50,486 nt of DNA from Candidatus Heimdallarchaeota archaeon (GTDB lineage: Archaea > Asgardarchaeota > Heimdallarchaeia > Heimdallarchaeales > Heimdallarchaeaceae): positions 1 through 50,486 of the forward strand of contig JAEOSZ010000127.1 of NCBI GenBank assembly GCA_016840095.1. Reading direction: 5' to 3'. The number at the start of each line of letters is the position of its first letter. Position 1 is the first letter of the stretch. Shown piece after piece: positions 16,622-26,874 of this stretch. A program made the position numbers and the translations under genes. The notes beneath the pieces are model-generated. The model worked only from the letters and a program-made list of their open reading frames with translations, ran no database searches and was not told the origin of the DNA.

Positions 16622-16632
16622 ATTTATAAAAG
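16622..16632 (+). promoter_or_regulatory. TATA box of the transporter ATPase operon
   Basis: GATTTATAAAAG near 16620-16631 is a strong archaeal TATA box, about 65-75 bases before the ATG at 16696. It predicts a transcript start near 16650 and a leader of about 45 bases. AGTGATT just before the ATG is the ribosome-binding site. The ATPase genes therefore seem to have a promoter separate from that of the permeases. Confidence 0.5.
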
Positions 16633-16695
16633 TTAGAATAACAAAATCAACAAAGTGATTTAAGATTATTAGCTAATAATATAAAAAGTGATTTT

Positions 16696-17754
16696 ATGAG
16701 TCGTCCACCAGAAGATGTTTTACTGGAAATTAATGGATTGAGAACATACTTCTTTACAGAAGAAGGTGTGGTCAAGGCAATTGAATCCGTTGATATCATA
16801 GTATATAAGTCAGAAACACTTGGTTTGGTAGGAGAATCTGGTTCTGGTAAATCAGTTACAGCACTATCAATTTTAGGTATTGTTCCAGATCCTCCAGGTA
16901 AAATTCTTGATGGAGAAGTTATCTTCCATGGTCAAGATCTTCGTAGACTTAGTGATGCAGATATGCGTAAAATCAGAGGCAATCAAATCGCAATGATTTT
17001 CCAGGACCCCATGACCAGTCTTAATCCAGTTTTTACTGTAGGGGACCAAATAAGTGAAGCTATTATGCTGCACCAAAAGGTTACTAAGAAAGAGGCAAGA
17101 GAAAAATCAGTAAAGATTATGTCTCTAGTTGGTATTCCAAGTGCAGATGAACGTGTTGATAATTATCCATTCGAGTTTTCCGGAGGGATGAGACAGAGAG
17201 TTATGATTGCGATGGCTTTAAGCTGTAATCCAGAACTCCTGATTGCTGACGAACCTTCGACAAGTTTGGATGTAACAATTCAGGCACAAATTCTCGAATT
17301 ACTCAAAGCAACCTCTGAGGAGTTCGACATGAGTATTATTCTGATTACCCATGATATGGGTGTTATAGCAGAGATGTGTGATAGGGTAGCTGTTATGTAT
17401 GCCGGTTATATTTGTGAGATTGGTGACATTATGATTATTTTCAAATCTCCTTATCATCCGTATACTCGCGGTTTGCTGAGTGCTATTCCTCGTCCTGATG
17501 CAGAGCGAGAAGATTTACAGATTATCAGAGGATCAATTCCAAATCTGATTAATCCACCTTCAGCTTGTAGATTCCACCCACGTTGTGATTATCATATGAT
17601 GGGTCTTTGTGAAACTGTACTCCCAGATTTAGTTGAGATTGAACCTGGACATTCAGTTCGATGCCATCTCTACACAGAAGAAGGTAAAGCTTGGATGGAA
17701 GAAAGGGGAGAAAAAAGAGTTATTGGTGCAGTAACTAGAGGTATTGTAAGTTAG
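16696..17754 (+). CDS. dppD: Peptide-type ABC transporter ATPase (DppD/OppD family)
   Basis: First ATPase of the peptide transporter, 352 residues. Walker A is GESGSGKSV, the Q-loop region IFQDPMTSLNPVF is diagnostic of the OppD/DppD group, the signature is FSGGMRQRVMIAMAL, and Walker B is LLIADEPSTSLDV. The switch histidine is in LITHDMG. The C-terminal oligopeptide-transporter region carries CRFHPRCDYHMMGLC and a later cysteine (VRCHLY), the four-cysteine pattern that in some family members binds a 4Fe-4S cluster. It drives import with the DppB/DppC permeases 1.3 kb upstream. The second ATPase follows after eight bases. Normal length, nothing missing. Confidence 0.93.
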   Translation: MSRPPEDVLLEINGLRTYFFTEEGVVKAIESVDIIVYKSETLGLVGESGSGKSVTALSILGIVPDPPGKILDGEVIFHGQDLRRLSDADMRKIRGNQIAMIFQDPMTSLNPVFTVGDQISEAIMLHQKVTKKEAREKSVKIMSLVGIPSADERVDNYPFEFSGGMRQRVMIAMALSCNPELLIADEPSTSLDVTIQAQILELLKATSEEFDMSIILITHDMGVIAEMCDRVAVMYAGYICEIGDIMIIFKSPYHPYTRGLLSAIPRPDAEREDLQIIRGSIPNLINPPSACRFHPRCDYHMMGLCETVLPDLVEIEPGHSVRCHLYTEEGKAWMEERGEKRVIGAVTRGIVS

Positions 17755-17762
17755 GTGAAAAA

Positions 17763-18986
17763 ATGAGTAGTGCAGATTCTTTTATTGATAAACTCCAAGA
17801 CAAACAGCAGCAAAAAGGTTTACTTGCAGATCGTATTCGAACCAAGGAAATGGATGAAGATGTTATTCTAGACGTGGATAATTTAAGAAAATTCTTTGAC
17901 ATTCCAGTTCCTTTTGAAACTACATGGTTTATGATAGCTTTTGTTGGAGCAATTGTAGTATTCGCTTTCGAACAACTTATAGGACTTATTTTAGTAGGTG
18001 CAATTATTGTTCTTTATTTTGCTTTACCATATATTCCTCCATTTAATAAGAGACCAAAAGTAGCTCATCTAAAAGCAGTGGATGGAATTACTATCAAAAT
18101 TAAAAAAGGAAAGATTGTAGGTTTAGTAGGTGAATCTGGATGTGGAAAGAGTACCGCAGCAAAAACAATTATTCGATTGCATGAACCCACATCAGGTGCA
18201 GTATATTTCAAAGGAATTGACATCAATCGTCTTACATCTGATGAAATGAAGGAAATCAGAAGACATTTACAAATAGTCTTTCAAGATCCTTATGCTTCTT
18301 TAAATCCAAGAGCTACAGCTCATGATATCATTATTGAACCATTTGATATCCATGGAGTTGCTTCAGGAGATGAAGCAAGTTACAGAGTATTGACTCTGCT
18401 AAAAGATGTAGGGTTAGCACCTCATCATGCTTATCGTTATCCTCACGAATTCAGTGGAGGGCAAAGACAAAGATTAGGAATTGCAAGAGCATTAGCACTT
18501 GAACCAGATTTCATCGTAATGGACGAACCAGTTTCAAATCTCGATGTATCAGTTCGTGCAGCTATTATCCAACTTATACTGGAATTACAAAAGAAGATGG
18601 GTTTAACTTATCTCTTTATTGCTCATGATCTTTCTCTTGTTAAAATCCTCTGTGATGAAGTAAACGTCATGTATCTAGGTAGAATCATGGAAGCAGGAAC
18701 CAGTGATGAAATCTTTGAATCAATGATGCATCCTTATACAAAAGCATTAATCTCTGCAGTGCCAATTGCTGATCCAACCAAGCGTTCAAAGAAAATATTC
18801 CTTACTGGAGATATTCCAACTCCAATTAATCCTCCCCCAGGATGTAAATTCCAAACTCGATGTCCTCTAGTATCAGATGTATGTCGTGTTGAAGAACCAA
18901 TAGCCAGATGGTATAGTGAATCTCATGTTGCTTACTGTCACAATATTGAGGGAGGACACGAAAGCCCTGATTTCTTTAATCAGTAG
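17763..18986 (+). CDS. dppF: Peptide-type ABC transporter ATPase (DppF/OppF) with inserted TM hairpin
   Basis: Second ATPase, 407 residues, about 80 longer than usual. Core motifs are normal: Walker A GESGCGKST (residues 123-131), IVFQDPYASLNPR, signature FSGGQRQRLGIARAL, Walker B IVMDEPVSNLDVS, and a C-terminal cysteine set beginning CKFQTRC. The oddity lies before Walker A. After the first strand (VILDVDNLRKFFDIP) the normal short loop is replaced by two hydrophobic segments at about residues 55-70 and 71-92, then the usual entry KAVDGITIKIKKG. They look like a membrane hairpin that would tie the ATPase to the membrane. AGGTGAA lies three bases before the ATG. The insertion is seen; its role is inferred. 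Confidence 0.92.
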   Translation: MSSADSFIDKLQDKQQQKGLLADRIRTKEMDEDVILDVDNLRKFFDIPVPFETTWFMIAFVGAIVVFAFEQLIGLILVGAIIVLYFALPYIPPFNKRPKVAHLKAVDGITIKIKKGKIVGLVGESGCGKSTAAKTIIRLHEPTSGAVYFKGIDINRLTSDEMKEIRRHLQIVFQDPYASLNPRATAHDIIIEPFDIHGVASGDEASYRVLTLLKDVGLAPHHAYRYPHEFSGGQRQRLGIARALALEPDFIVMDEPVSNLDVSVRAAIIQLILELQKKMGLTYLFIAHDLSLVKILCDEVNVMYLGRIMEAGTSDEIFESMMHPYTKALISAVPIADPTKRSKKIFLTGDIPTPINPPPGCKFQTRCPLVSDVCRVEEPIARWYSESHVAYCHNIEGGHESPDFFNQ

Positions 18987-19104
18987 TGCTTTTATTTCTC
19001 TCTTTTTTTCTCTTTTACCGTTTAGACTTTAACAAGGTTTATTTACCTAATTTATGGTGTATTATTTGTGATTATTTCCCAATTTAAAAACATGAGGAGA
19101 TACA

Positions 19105-19857
19105 ATGAGTAGAGTAAATCTAGAGTCAGCTCAGAATAATATTGAACGGTTAGCCTCCAATATAGAAGAATTATTACAGGTTTTAACAAGTAAAAAAACT
19201 GAGATTGATACTAAAATTAGAGAATTTGCTGAAGAACTTTCTTCCTTTTTCAAAGAGGTTGCTGATATTAACCAATCTATAAACTCTGGTGAAGAGACAA
19301 AAACTCAAAGTTCCAGTCATTTAGATCAATTAAGTAATGAACTTCAAGAGATAACATATAGAAAGGATGTTCTCCAATCTGAGATAACAAGTAAACAGAG
19401 AGACATTGAACAATTATCAGGACTTATTTTGGAAAGAGAAAAAATAAGCACAGAAGCTAGCCTTCAAGTCGATTCTTTAAATGAAAGAATATCGGAATTG
19501 AGACGTAAAATTGAAGAATTTGATGTACTAACAGATGCATTAAATGAAGAAACAAAGGAACATACAAGAGCTAGAGAAATAAAACTCGCTGAACTGGATA
19601 ACAATTACAATAGAACATTATCTCGTTCTAAATCTTTACAATATTTGGTGAAAAAGGATATTGTAACTTTACCAGAAATTCAAGTGTTGCGCAGTTTGAA
19701 CACCCCTGGTGTTGATAGTGCTGAAAACCTAAAGAAGACTTCTGGGGTATCTGATGATATAATTCGCAAAATATTACAAGATTTAGCCCGTAGAGAAATC
19801 ATTCAGTATGATCCAACTTCTGGAAGATTCCAGATTTTAACTAATATAGATATTTAG
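19105..19857 (+). CDS. Coiled-coil protein with C-terminal winged helix (paralogue 1)
   Basis: A protein of 250 residues in two parts. Residues 1-165 form a long coiled coil, rich in Glu, Lys, Ser and Gln. The last 80 residues look like a winged helix: PEIQVLRSLNTPG, then the helix pair around SAENLKKTSGVSDDIIRKILQDLARREII, of which the recognition helix is IIRKILQDLARR, and a wing QYDPTSGRFQIL. It has the same layout as the next gene and begins nine bases before it, so they are paralogues from a local duplication. GAGGAGA precedes the ATG. Such a protein could be a DNA-binding structural protein or a winged-helix assembly factor. Family not recognised. Confidence 0.65.
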   Translation: MSRVNLESAQNNIERLASNIEELLQVLTSKKTEIDTKIREFAEELSSFFKEVADINQSINSGEETKTQSSSHLDQLSNELQEITYRKDVLQSEITSKQRDIEQLSGLILEREKISTEASLQVDSLNERISELRRKIEEFDVLTDALNEETKEHTRAREIKLAELDNNYNRTLSRSKSLQYLVKKDIVTLPEIQVLRSLNTPGVDSAENLKKTSGVSDDIIRKILQDLARREIIQYDPTSGRFQILTNIDI

Positions 19858-19866
19858 GTGATGATT

Positions 19867-20619
19867 ATGTCAGAAGAAAAATTACAGAACTTGTTAGAAG
19901 AAATCAAGAGGGATATAGAAGAAGTTTCTACCAGAATATCAGCAACTGTCCAAAACTCTAACATGACAATTGATTCTACAAAGGAAGATGTTAGAGTTAT
20001 ACCTGAGTACATTGATTCACTTAAAGGTTCTTTACAAGGTTTACTAGATAATAATAAGCAGCTGGAAGAAAAGGATCAACATACCCAACAATCAATAGAG
20101 ACTGTTAAAACAGAAATTGAAATCAACGAAGTTAAAAAAAGCGAGTTAGAAACAACTGAAAGGACTAAACGAGAACATAAAGAAGAGCTCGAACGTAAAA
20201 TCCTTGATTTTCAACAAAAGAATGCTCAGCTAGAATCAGAATTCAATCAACTTACTTCTGATGTAAAAAGTAAGGAACTAGTGTACAATCAGCTTCAAGT
20301 TCAATCAAAAGAAACTCTAAATGATTTGGATGTCAAAATAAACGAAGCAAGTTCAAGATTGGCTAACGTTGAAAATGAGAATAAGCTTATTGTATATTTA
20401 ATGGATGCAGGTTTAATGGATGTCCCAGAAGCAGAAGTAGTTGCGACAATTGCATCTAATCCTGAAGGACTAAGAATAGCTGATATCAAAGAAAAAGTGA
20501 ATATGCCGCCAGTAAGAGTTCAACCAACCATAAACAATCTGTTAGAAACAGTTATTGAATATGATGCCCTGAATGATTCTTACAAAATCATAGACACAAT
20601 AAAGAAAGATTTAGTATGA
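19867..20619 (+). CDS. Coiled-coil protein with C-terminal winged helix (paralogue 2)
   Basis: The partner of the preceding gene, 250 residues, with the same two-part layout. A coiled coil covers about residues 1-165. A winged-helix end follows: VPEAEVVATIASNPEGLRIADI, recognition helix VRVQPTINNLLETVIEYD, wing NDSYKII. The two proteins match clearly in layout and in the linker (LVKKDIVTLPE against LMDAGLMDVPE), less so in the coil. They may form a heterodimer through the coils. The ATG at 19867 is chosen because AGGTGAT sits four bases before it; the GTG at 19858 lies inside that site. No function is known to me. Confidence 0.65.
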   Translation: MSEEKLQNLLEEIKRDIEEVSTRISATVQNSNMTIDSTKEDVRVIPEYIDSLKGSLQGLLDNNKQLEEKDQHTQQSIETVKTEIEINEVKKSELETTERTKREHKEELERKILDFQQKNAQLESEFNQLTSDVKSKELVYNQLQVQSKETLNDLDVKINEASSRLANVENENKLIVYLMDAGLMDVPEAEVVATIASNPEGLRIADIKEKVNMPPVRVQPTINNLLETVIEYDALNDSYKIIDTIKKDLV

Positions 20620-20725
20620 TTAGTTTCTACTAATTCAATCTATTTTTTTCATTTTTTAAACGCATGAAACTATTCCAGATGACTTTCTCATGTATTTTTA
20701 GAATGTTGAGATACATAATTTTACC

Positions 20726-22144
<1,419 letters not shown>

Positions 22145-22185
22145 AAAAAATTACAATTCGATGGATTTTCCATCGAAGATTTTTC

Positions 22186-25152
22186 TTATTTTTCTGGTTT
22201 TAATATCATTCCTTCTCGTTTTTGAGCATCTATTCTCACTGTTAATGGATTTTTTAATTCAACATGCCTAACATATTCCAAATCTGTTTTAGCTTTCTGT
22301 TTGTTTATCCAATCCCAATCTATTTTGTGTTGTTCAGATTTATGCTTGATATGAAAATACCCTATATTTGCTGTTACTATATTATGAAAGAAATGTGTCC
22401 CTTGAGAAAAATCAATTGTAAAATCTTCTAGCGAAGTTTCAATTATTGTTTTTGCAGCATTGATATTGCTCCATTTAGCTGGAATACCTAGGAATCTATC
22501 AGCGGTCCCCCATCTTCCAAAACCAATTAATAAGTAAGGTCGTTTCAGTTTATTTAATTGAGCGTTAATTGAATCAATTTCATCTACTATTTCGAGAGTT
22601 TTAGTTTTATCAAATTTCTCTGCTTTAACGAATACAATATCTTTGATATCTTTTCTCAGTAGATTCCCTGAAACATGAGATGAAAAAGCTAAAATCTGAT
22701 TAACATCTACAACCTCAAAATCTTCAATTAAAAGTGCTTCTTGTTGTAGAAATGGTCGAATTTGTAGGATATCAAATTGATCCTTCTCATTCTTTGATAC
22801 CCCAAAACTACCAGCAAACTCAATCTCTATCGATGACCCCAAAGCTCTTTCTCCAATGGTCAAAATCCTTGTTAACAATCTAGCTAGAGGTGTTGTTTCA
22901 AATTTCAATTGCTGACTGAAAGTTATTACTGGTGATCCTTCACCAAAAAAACCATCCTCTAAATTCTCTGAATCAAAGTTATACCTATCTGCTATTTTGG
23001 TGAGTGTTCCCTCTTTTATCGCATCTCCAAGATCGAGTCTTTTGATATATGGATCGTCATCGAGAATATCGAAATCAGTCTTTGTTAGGTCAACCCCATA
23101 ATAGTGTTTCTGACTTTGCTTTAACAGCATATCAGGTGTAGAATAATAGTTTAATTTAGGATATTTTGGACAGAATCGTACTGAAGATTCACCTTCAACA
23201 ATTGTTTTACCTAGACCTAAAGCTAGATGTGCTATTCTATCTTCAGGTTTCATATAATCACCAAAGGGATAATAGTTATAAGATGCTGCAGTTCCTGAGA
23301 AATCTGGATAGTGATGATTGTTTCTTTCTTTACCTACCACCTTCTGAATCACGACAGCCATTTTTGATTCTTCTACGGTTTGTTGTATAGTTTCTGCATA
23401 TGATTTCGCAAGTTTCAGAAACTGAGATGCATAGACTAGTTTAATAGCTGTGCATAACTGTTCGAGTCTTTCTTTCTTATTTTCATGATTATTTGGAATC
23501 ATATATGTATCGAATATTCCAGCAAATGGTTGATACGCTGAATCCTCAAGGAGACTGGATGATCGAATCGCTAATGGTCCATCGAGGTCCTTTAGAAGAA
23601 AATCCAAATCATTTCGTAAACTTTTAGAGAGTTTTGCAGCATCAAACTTTCTCTTTATTTCTTTATCAGAGACATCAGATAGAGCAAACTCATAGAGATT
23701 ATTCTCTTCCATAAATTTATCATATTCATCTGTACCAATTACAATGGTCTTTGGAATTTCTATATTCACGTTCGGGAACTCATCTTTTATCATGAAAGAG
23801 TTAAGAAGGAACATTAGAAATGCAATTCCTCTCCCTTTACCACCTAGTGAACCAGGTCGTAATCTGAGATATAGTGTTTCAGGATGATAGTTGTCACGCG
23901 AGAAATCATTAATTATACCTCGTGTTTTTTCTATAACAATATCATCAATAGTTCTAATTAAGAAGTCTTTAAGCTCAGTTTGTGTAAATTCAGAAACTTT
24001 TCTTGGTTTTAACTTCTCTGCAATATCAAACTCTCCTCTTGCATGTAACCAATTGGAAAAATGGTCACTCTTTCCATGATAGACTAGTGATTCTAAAGGA
24101 ACTTCAGAAAGCTGTTTGTAGAAAGTGATAACATCAGTAGCATGACCGTAAATATTCCCATCTTGGTCTTTAAATATGAAGTCTCCGAAACCCACAAATT
24201 CTAGAAGCCACTTCTTAAGATCCCATATCATCCCATGAGATCGTTTGTGTATGAAGAAACAGTCCATTTCTTCTGCTTGTTCTCTGTAGAAGTCTTTACT
24301 TGATTGTAAGACTATAGGTAGGTTAGGATGTTCTTGTTTGACTTGTTCAGCAAAAAGAAATCCAGCATTTTTATTTAGAACTCCATCTAAAGGAAATTCT
24401 ACATCCGAGATTACTCCCATTACAAAATCTTTGTAGCGTTCATAATATGCAACGGCTTCTTCATATGTTTCAGCAAGAAGGATTTTAGGTCTTATTCGCA
24501 TTTTAAGAAGATCCTGAAAATCATTTGTACCTTCTGAGATTAACCGATGAGTTTGTCTCATTATTTCTCCATAAACTTCTGGGAGCATTAAAGAGTAAAA
24601 TCTAATTGAATCATCAACAAAAATGAAAACTCTTACATTGCCTTTATTAGTGTCATAATCTGCATTAAATTTGTCCTCAAGATGTTTAATAATCGCTATG
24701 AAAATCTTGCTGTCGCCATTCCAAACAAAAACTCTGTCTATTCCTTTTCGTTTACTATATTCTGGAAGATATTTGATTTCAACGACACTGTTCAACAACA
24801 ATATTACTGGAATATCTTGTATATCCTTAACATTAGCTCCAAAAGAAAATGCATCCATATCCCCTAATCTTCTCATAGTAATAACTAAATCAAACTCTTT
24901 TTCTTCTAGCATATCTAGTGCTTCATTAGCAGAAGAAACTCTAGTTATTCTTGGTAGAGTTCTAAGATTTAGGTTATGAAACTCTTCATATATTTGATCA
25001 GATAATCTTCCATCTTCTTCTAGCATGAAGCTATCATAGATACTAGAAACAAGAAGAACATTTCTCATCCTTCTATTCATAAGCTCATGAAAGATTTTGT
25101 ATTTTGGTTTATATTCAAGAAAGAATCTAACTGCATCTTGATCTGTAGTCAA
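22186..25152 (-). CDS. Receiver-domain protein with PEP/pyruvate-binding ATP-grasp domain
   Basis: A large soluble protein of 988 residues. Residues 30-155 resemble a receiver domain but lack the phosphorylated Asp. Residues 170-320 look like a complete receiver domain: Asp180-Asp181, phospho-acceptor Asp250 (GVISDVEFP), Ser294 and Lys303. From about 430 comes the ATP-grasp domain of PEP synthase and pyruvate phosphate dikinase: SLGGKGRG (435-442), AIRSSSLLED (528-537), FAGIFDTY. The phosphohistidine domain and the PEP-binding barrel of those enzymes are missing. So it is not a full PEP synthase; it may phosphorylate another target under control of the receiver domain. The start is a TTG at 25152. 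It converges on gdhA (41 bases). Domains clear, substrate unknown. Confidence 0.85.
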   Translation of the reverse strand: MTTDQDAVRFFLEYKPKYKIFHELMNRRMRNVLLVSSIYDSFMLEEDGRLSDQIYEEFHNLNLRTLPRITRVSSANEALDMLEEKEFDLVITMRRLGDMDAFSFGANVKDIQDIPVILLLNSVVEIKYLPEYSKRKGIDRVFVWNGDSKIFIAIIKHLEDKFNADYDTNKGNVRVFIFVDDSIRFYSLMLPEVYGEIMRQTHRLISEGTNDFQDLLKMRIRPKILLAETYEEAVAYYERYKDFVMGVISDVEFPLDGVLNKNAGFLFAEQVKQEHPNLPIVLQSSKDFYREQAEEMDCFFIHKRSHGMIWDLKKWLLEFVGFGDFIFKDQDGNIYGHATDVITFYKQLSEVPLESLVYHGKSDHFSNWLHARGEFDIAEKLKPRKVSEFTQTELKDFLIRTIDDIVIEKTRGIINDFSRDNYHPETLYLRLRPGSLGGKGRGIAFLMFLLNSFMIKDEFPNVNIEIPKTIVIGTDEYDKFMEENNLYEFALSDVSDKEIKRKFDAAKLSKSLRNDLDFLLKDLDGPLAIRSSSLLEDSAYQPFAGIFDTYMIPNNHENKKERLEQLCTAIKLVYASQFLKLAKSYAETIQQTVEESKMAVVIQKVVGKERNNHHYPDFSGTAASYNYYPFGDYMKPEDRIAHLALGLGKTIVEGESSVRFCPKYPKLNYYSTPDMLLKQSQKHYYGVDLTKTDFDILDDDPYIKRLDLGDAIKEGTLTKIADRYNFDSENLEDGFFGEGSPVITFSQQLKFETTPLARLLTRILTIGERALGSSIEIEFAGSFGVSKNEKDQFDILQIRPFLQQEALLIEDFEVVDVNQILAFSSHVSGNLLRKDIKDIVFVKAEKFDKTKTLEIVDEIDSINAQLNKLKRPYLLIGFGRWGTADRFLGIPAKWSNINAAKTIIETSLEDFTIDFSQGTHFFHNIVTANIGYFHIKHKSEQHKIDWDWINKQKAKTDLEYVRHVELKNPLTVRIDAQKREGMILKPEK

Positions 25153-25256
25153 TTAATCACTTCCAGAGAATGTATCATAGACAGATAGATATTACGTAAT
25201 ATGACATTTAAATTTGTTGAAGTTCATTATTAAGAAAAAGAAAGGAGTGAGTTTCC

Positions 25257-26600
25257 TCACTTTGCTGGAGTTTCATCTGATTCAACACCAGTTGTGCTGA
25301 TGAATAAAGTACATATTAATGCGAGTACAAAGAATCCTACAGCATATAAGAAAACATACTTCACACCAATAACATCTTTTAGTGCCCCAAATACAAAAGG
25401 AGACACAATAGCTGCTGTAGCTGAGAAGAAGTAATATAGACCTGTATATGTTCCAAGCCTTGCAGGACCTGCAATTTCCCAAACTACAACTATGCTATTG
25501 ACATTTACGAATGCCCAAAACATTCCACCAAAGAAGAGAAGCAAACCATCAATGATAATTTCCCATGTCCAATTAAATGGTAGGAATGTAACAAGAGTTC
25601 TTAATCCAGGAATTGATACAAAAGAGAATATCACCAATGGAATCATAACTGAAATCAAACCAATAAGACCAATCATCATTGTCCTTTTTCTACCAATCTT
25701 CTTCGCAATTATACCTGCTGGAATAGCAAACAGAATAAACGTCAGTGAGTATATCCCCAAAAGCATACTCGCACTCCCAGCTTTCATGTTCAACAAAGAA
25801 CTATCCGTTGCATAAGTACTAAACCATGTTTCTATTGCATTAAATGCGAAGAACCACATTAAGATAGCAAATAGAATTGCTAAAAGACTTCTATCCTTGT
25901 CTACAAACATTTGTTTGATCGATTTAAAGAGACTAACTTTCTCTTTAGGTTCAACATCAACTCTTTCTTTGGTTTCTCTTATATTAAAGATCAAAGCAAC
26001 TAGACAGAGTAATATCAAAACTGAGACTATTACAAATGCAAGTATTGGACTGATATCATAGATTGCTCCCATTGCCATTAAACCAATAAGTGCACCTACT
26101 CCTCCTAAAAGATTAATTACAGCATTTCCTCTACTTCGATATTCCTTAGCAACTAGATCGGGCATTAAAGCAACAACAGGAGCTCTATATAATGCCATTG
26201 CAATATTAAACCCGCCTAAAATTACAAGAATCAATATAAGTGAATCACTCACAACGGGTAACAGTCCAAATAACACTGCTGCTATTGGAATTCCAATCAT
26301 TATGAAAGGCATTCGACGTCCCCATTTAGTCCAAATATTGTCAGAGAAATTGCCAATCCATGGTTGAAGAGTAATAGCAACTATATTGTCTAAAACCATA
26401 ATCAACCCTACAATAAGTCCTACTCTGTTTAGGTGACCCAATAATTCTCCTAAGTAAAGAGGCATATAGACATTATACATAGACCATGTAATAGCTGTTG
26501 TGAAAAAACCAAGACCAATTACAGCCGTGTAAAGATAAGAAAATCCTTCTCGGTTTTTTGCTTTAAAAAAATTGTCTCTAATTTTTCCAAAATAAGACAT
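25257..26600 (-). CDS. MFS transporter, SLC45/GPH sugar-cation symporter type
   Basis: About 447 residues with twelve membrane segments. The loop after the second helix reads DNIWTKWGRRMPFI, the form found in SLC45 sucrose transporters and the GPH (glycoside-pentoside-hexuronide) group, where D-x-x-R-x-x-x-G-R-R is the MFS signature. A matching KKIGRKRTMM lies in the second half. It probably takes up a glycoside or sugar with a cation, which fits the beta-galactosidase and beta-glucosidase encoded at 38.4-50.3 kb, though they are far apart. The ATG at 26600 is the natural start of the cytosolic N-terminus; one at 26648 would add 16 hydrophobic residues. It is divergent from the HTH regulator at 26875. 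Confidence 0.85.
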   Translation of the reverse strand: MSYFGKIRDNFFKAKNREGFSYLYTAVIGLGFFTTAITWSMYNVYMPLYLGELLGHLNRVGLIVGLIMVLDNIVAITLQPWIGNFSDNIWTKWGRRMPFIMIGIPIAAVLFGLLPVVSDSLILILVILGGFNIAMALYRAPVVALMPDLVAKEYRSRGNAVINLLGGVGALIGLMAMGAIYDISPILAFVIVSVLILLCLVALIFNIRETKERVDVEPKEKVSLFKSIKQMFVDKDRSLLAILFAILMWFFAFNAIETWFSTYATDSSLLNMKAGSASMLLGIYSLTFILFAIPAGIIAKKIGRKRTMMIGLIGLISVMIPLVIFSFVSIPGLRTLVTFLPFNWTWEIIIDGLLLFFGGMFWAFVNVNSIVVVWEIAGPARLGTYTGLYYFFSATAAIVSPFVFGALKDVIGVKYVFLYAVGFFVLALICTLFISTTGVESDETPAK

Positions 26601-26817
26601 AATCCAGATAAAAATACCAGATTTATATATTTTTCCAAGAAGAATCATCAGAAAAACTAAATAAAGCTTTTCCTTGAAATTTATATGGAAAAAATCTACT
26701 AAATTCTTTCACAAGCTAAACACTGTAGAAACCTAGTTTCGAACATCTTCGTTTTTTCATTCTAATCATTGGAAATAAGTAAAAATATTTTTATTACCAT
26801 AGTTATTTGTTTATTTA

Positions 26818-26845
26818 CAGTAGTAGAATATACTAGTATTACTGG
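26818..26845. promoter_or_regulatory. Imperfect palindrome between sugar transporter and HTH regulator
   Basis: CAGTAGTA (26818-26825) is mirrored by TATTACTG (26838-26845), seven of eight bases matching, around a perfect ten-base core ATACTAGTAT (26830-26839) that is off-centre to the right. It lies about 30 bases before the regulator start at 26875. It could be the site at which this HTH protein controls itself or the divergent transporter. No binding data. Confidence 0.4.
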
Positions 26846-26874
26846 AAGGTAGAAAAAACCAAAGTGTGATGACA

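Noticed and set aside
19105..20619. ESCRT-III identity for the coiled-coil pair
   Set aside because: The winged helix at the end and the heptad-rich coil do not fit the ESCRT-III fold or its C-terminal interaction motif.
22186..25152. Complete PEP synthase (ppsA)
   Set aside because: The phosphohistidine and PEP-binding barrel domains are absent, and the front is receiver domains.
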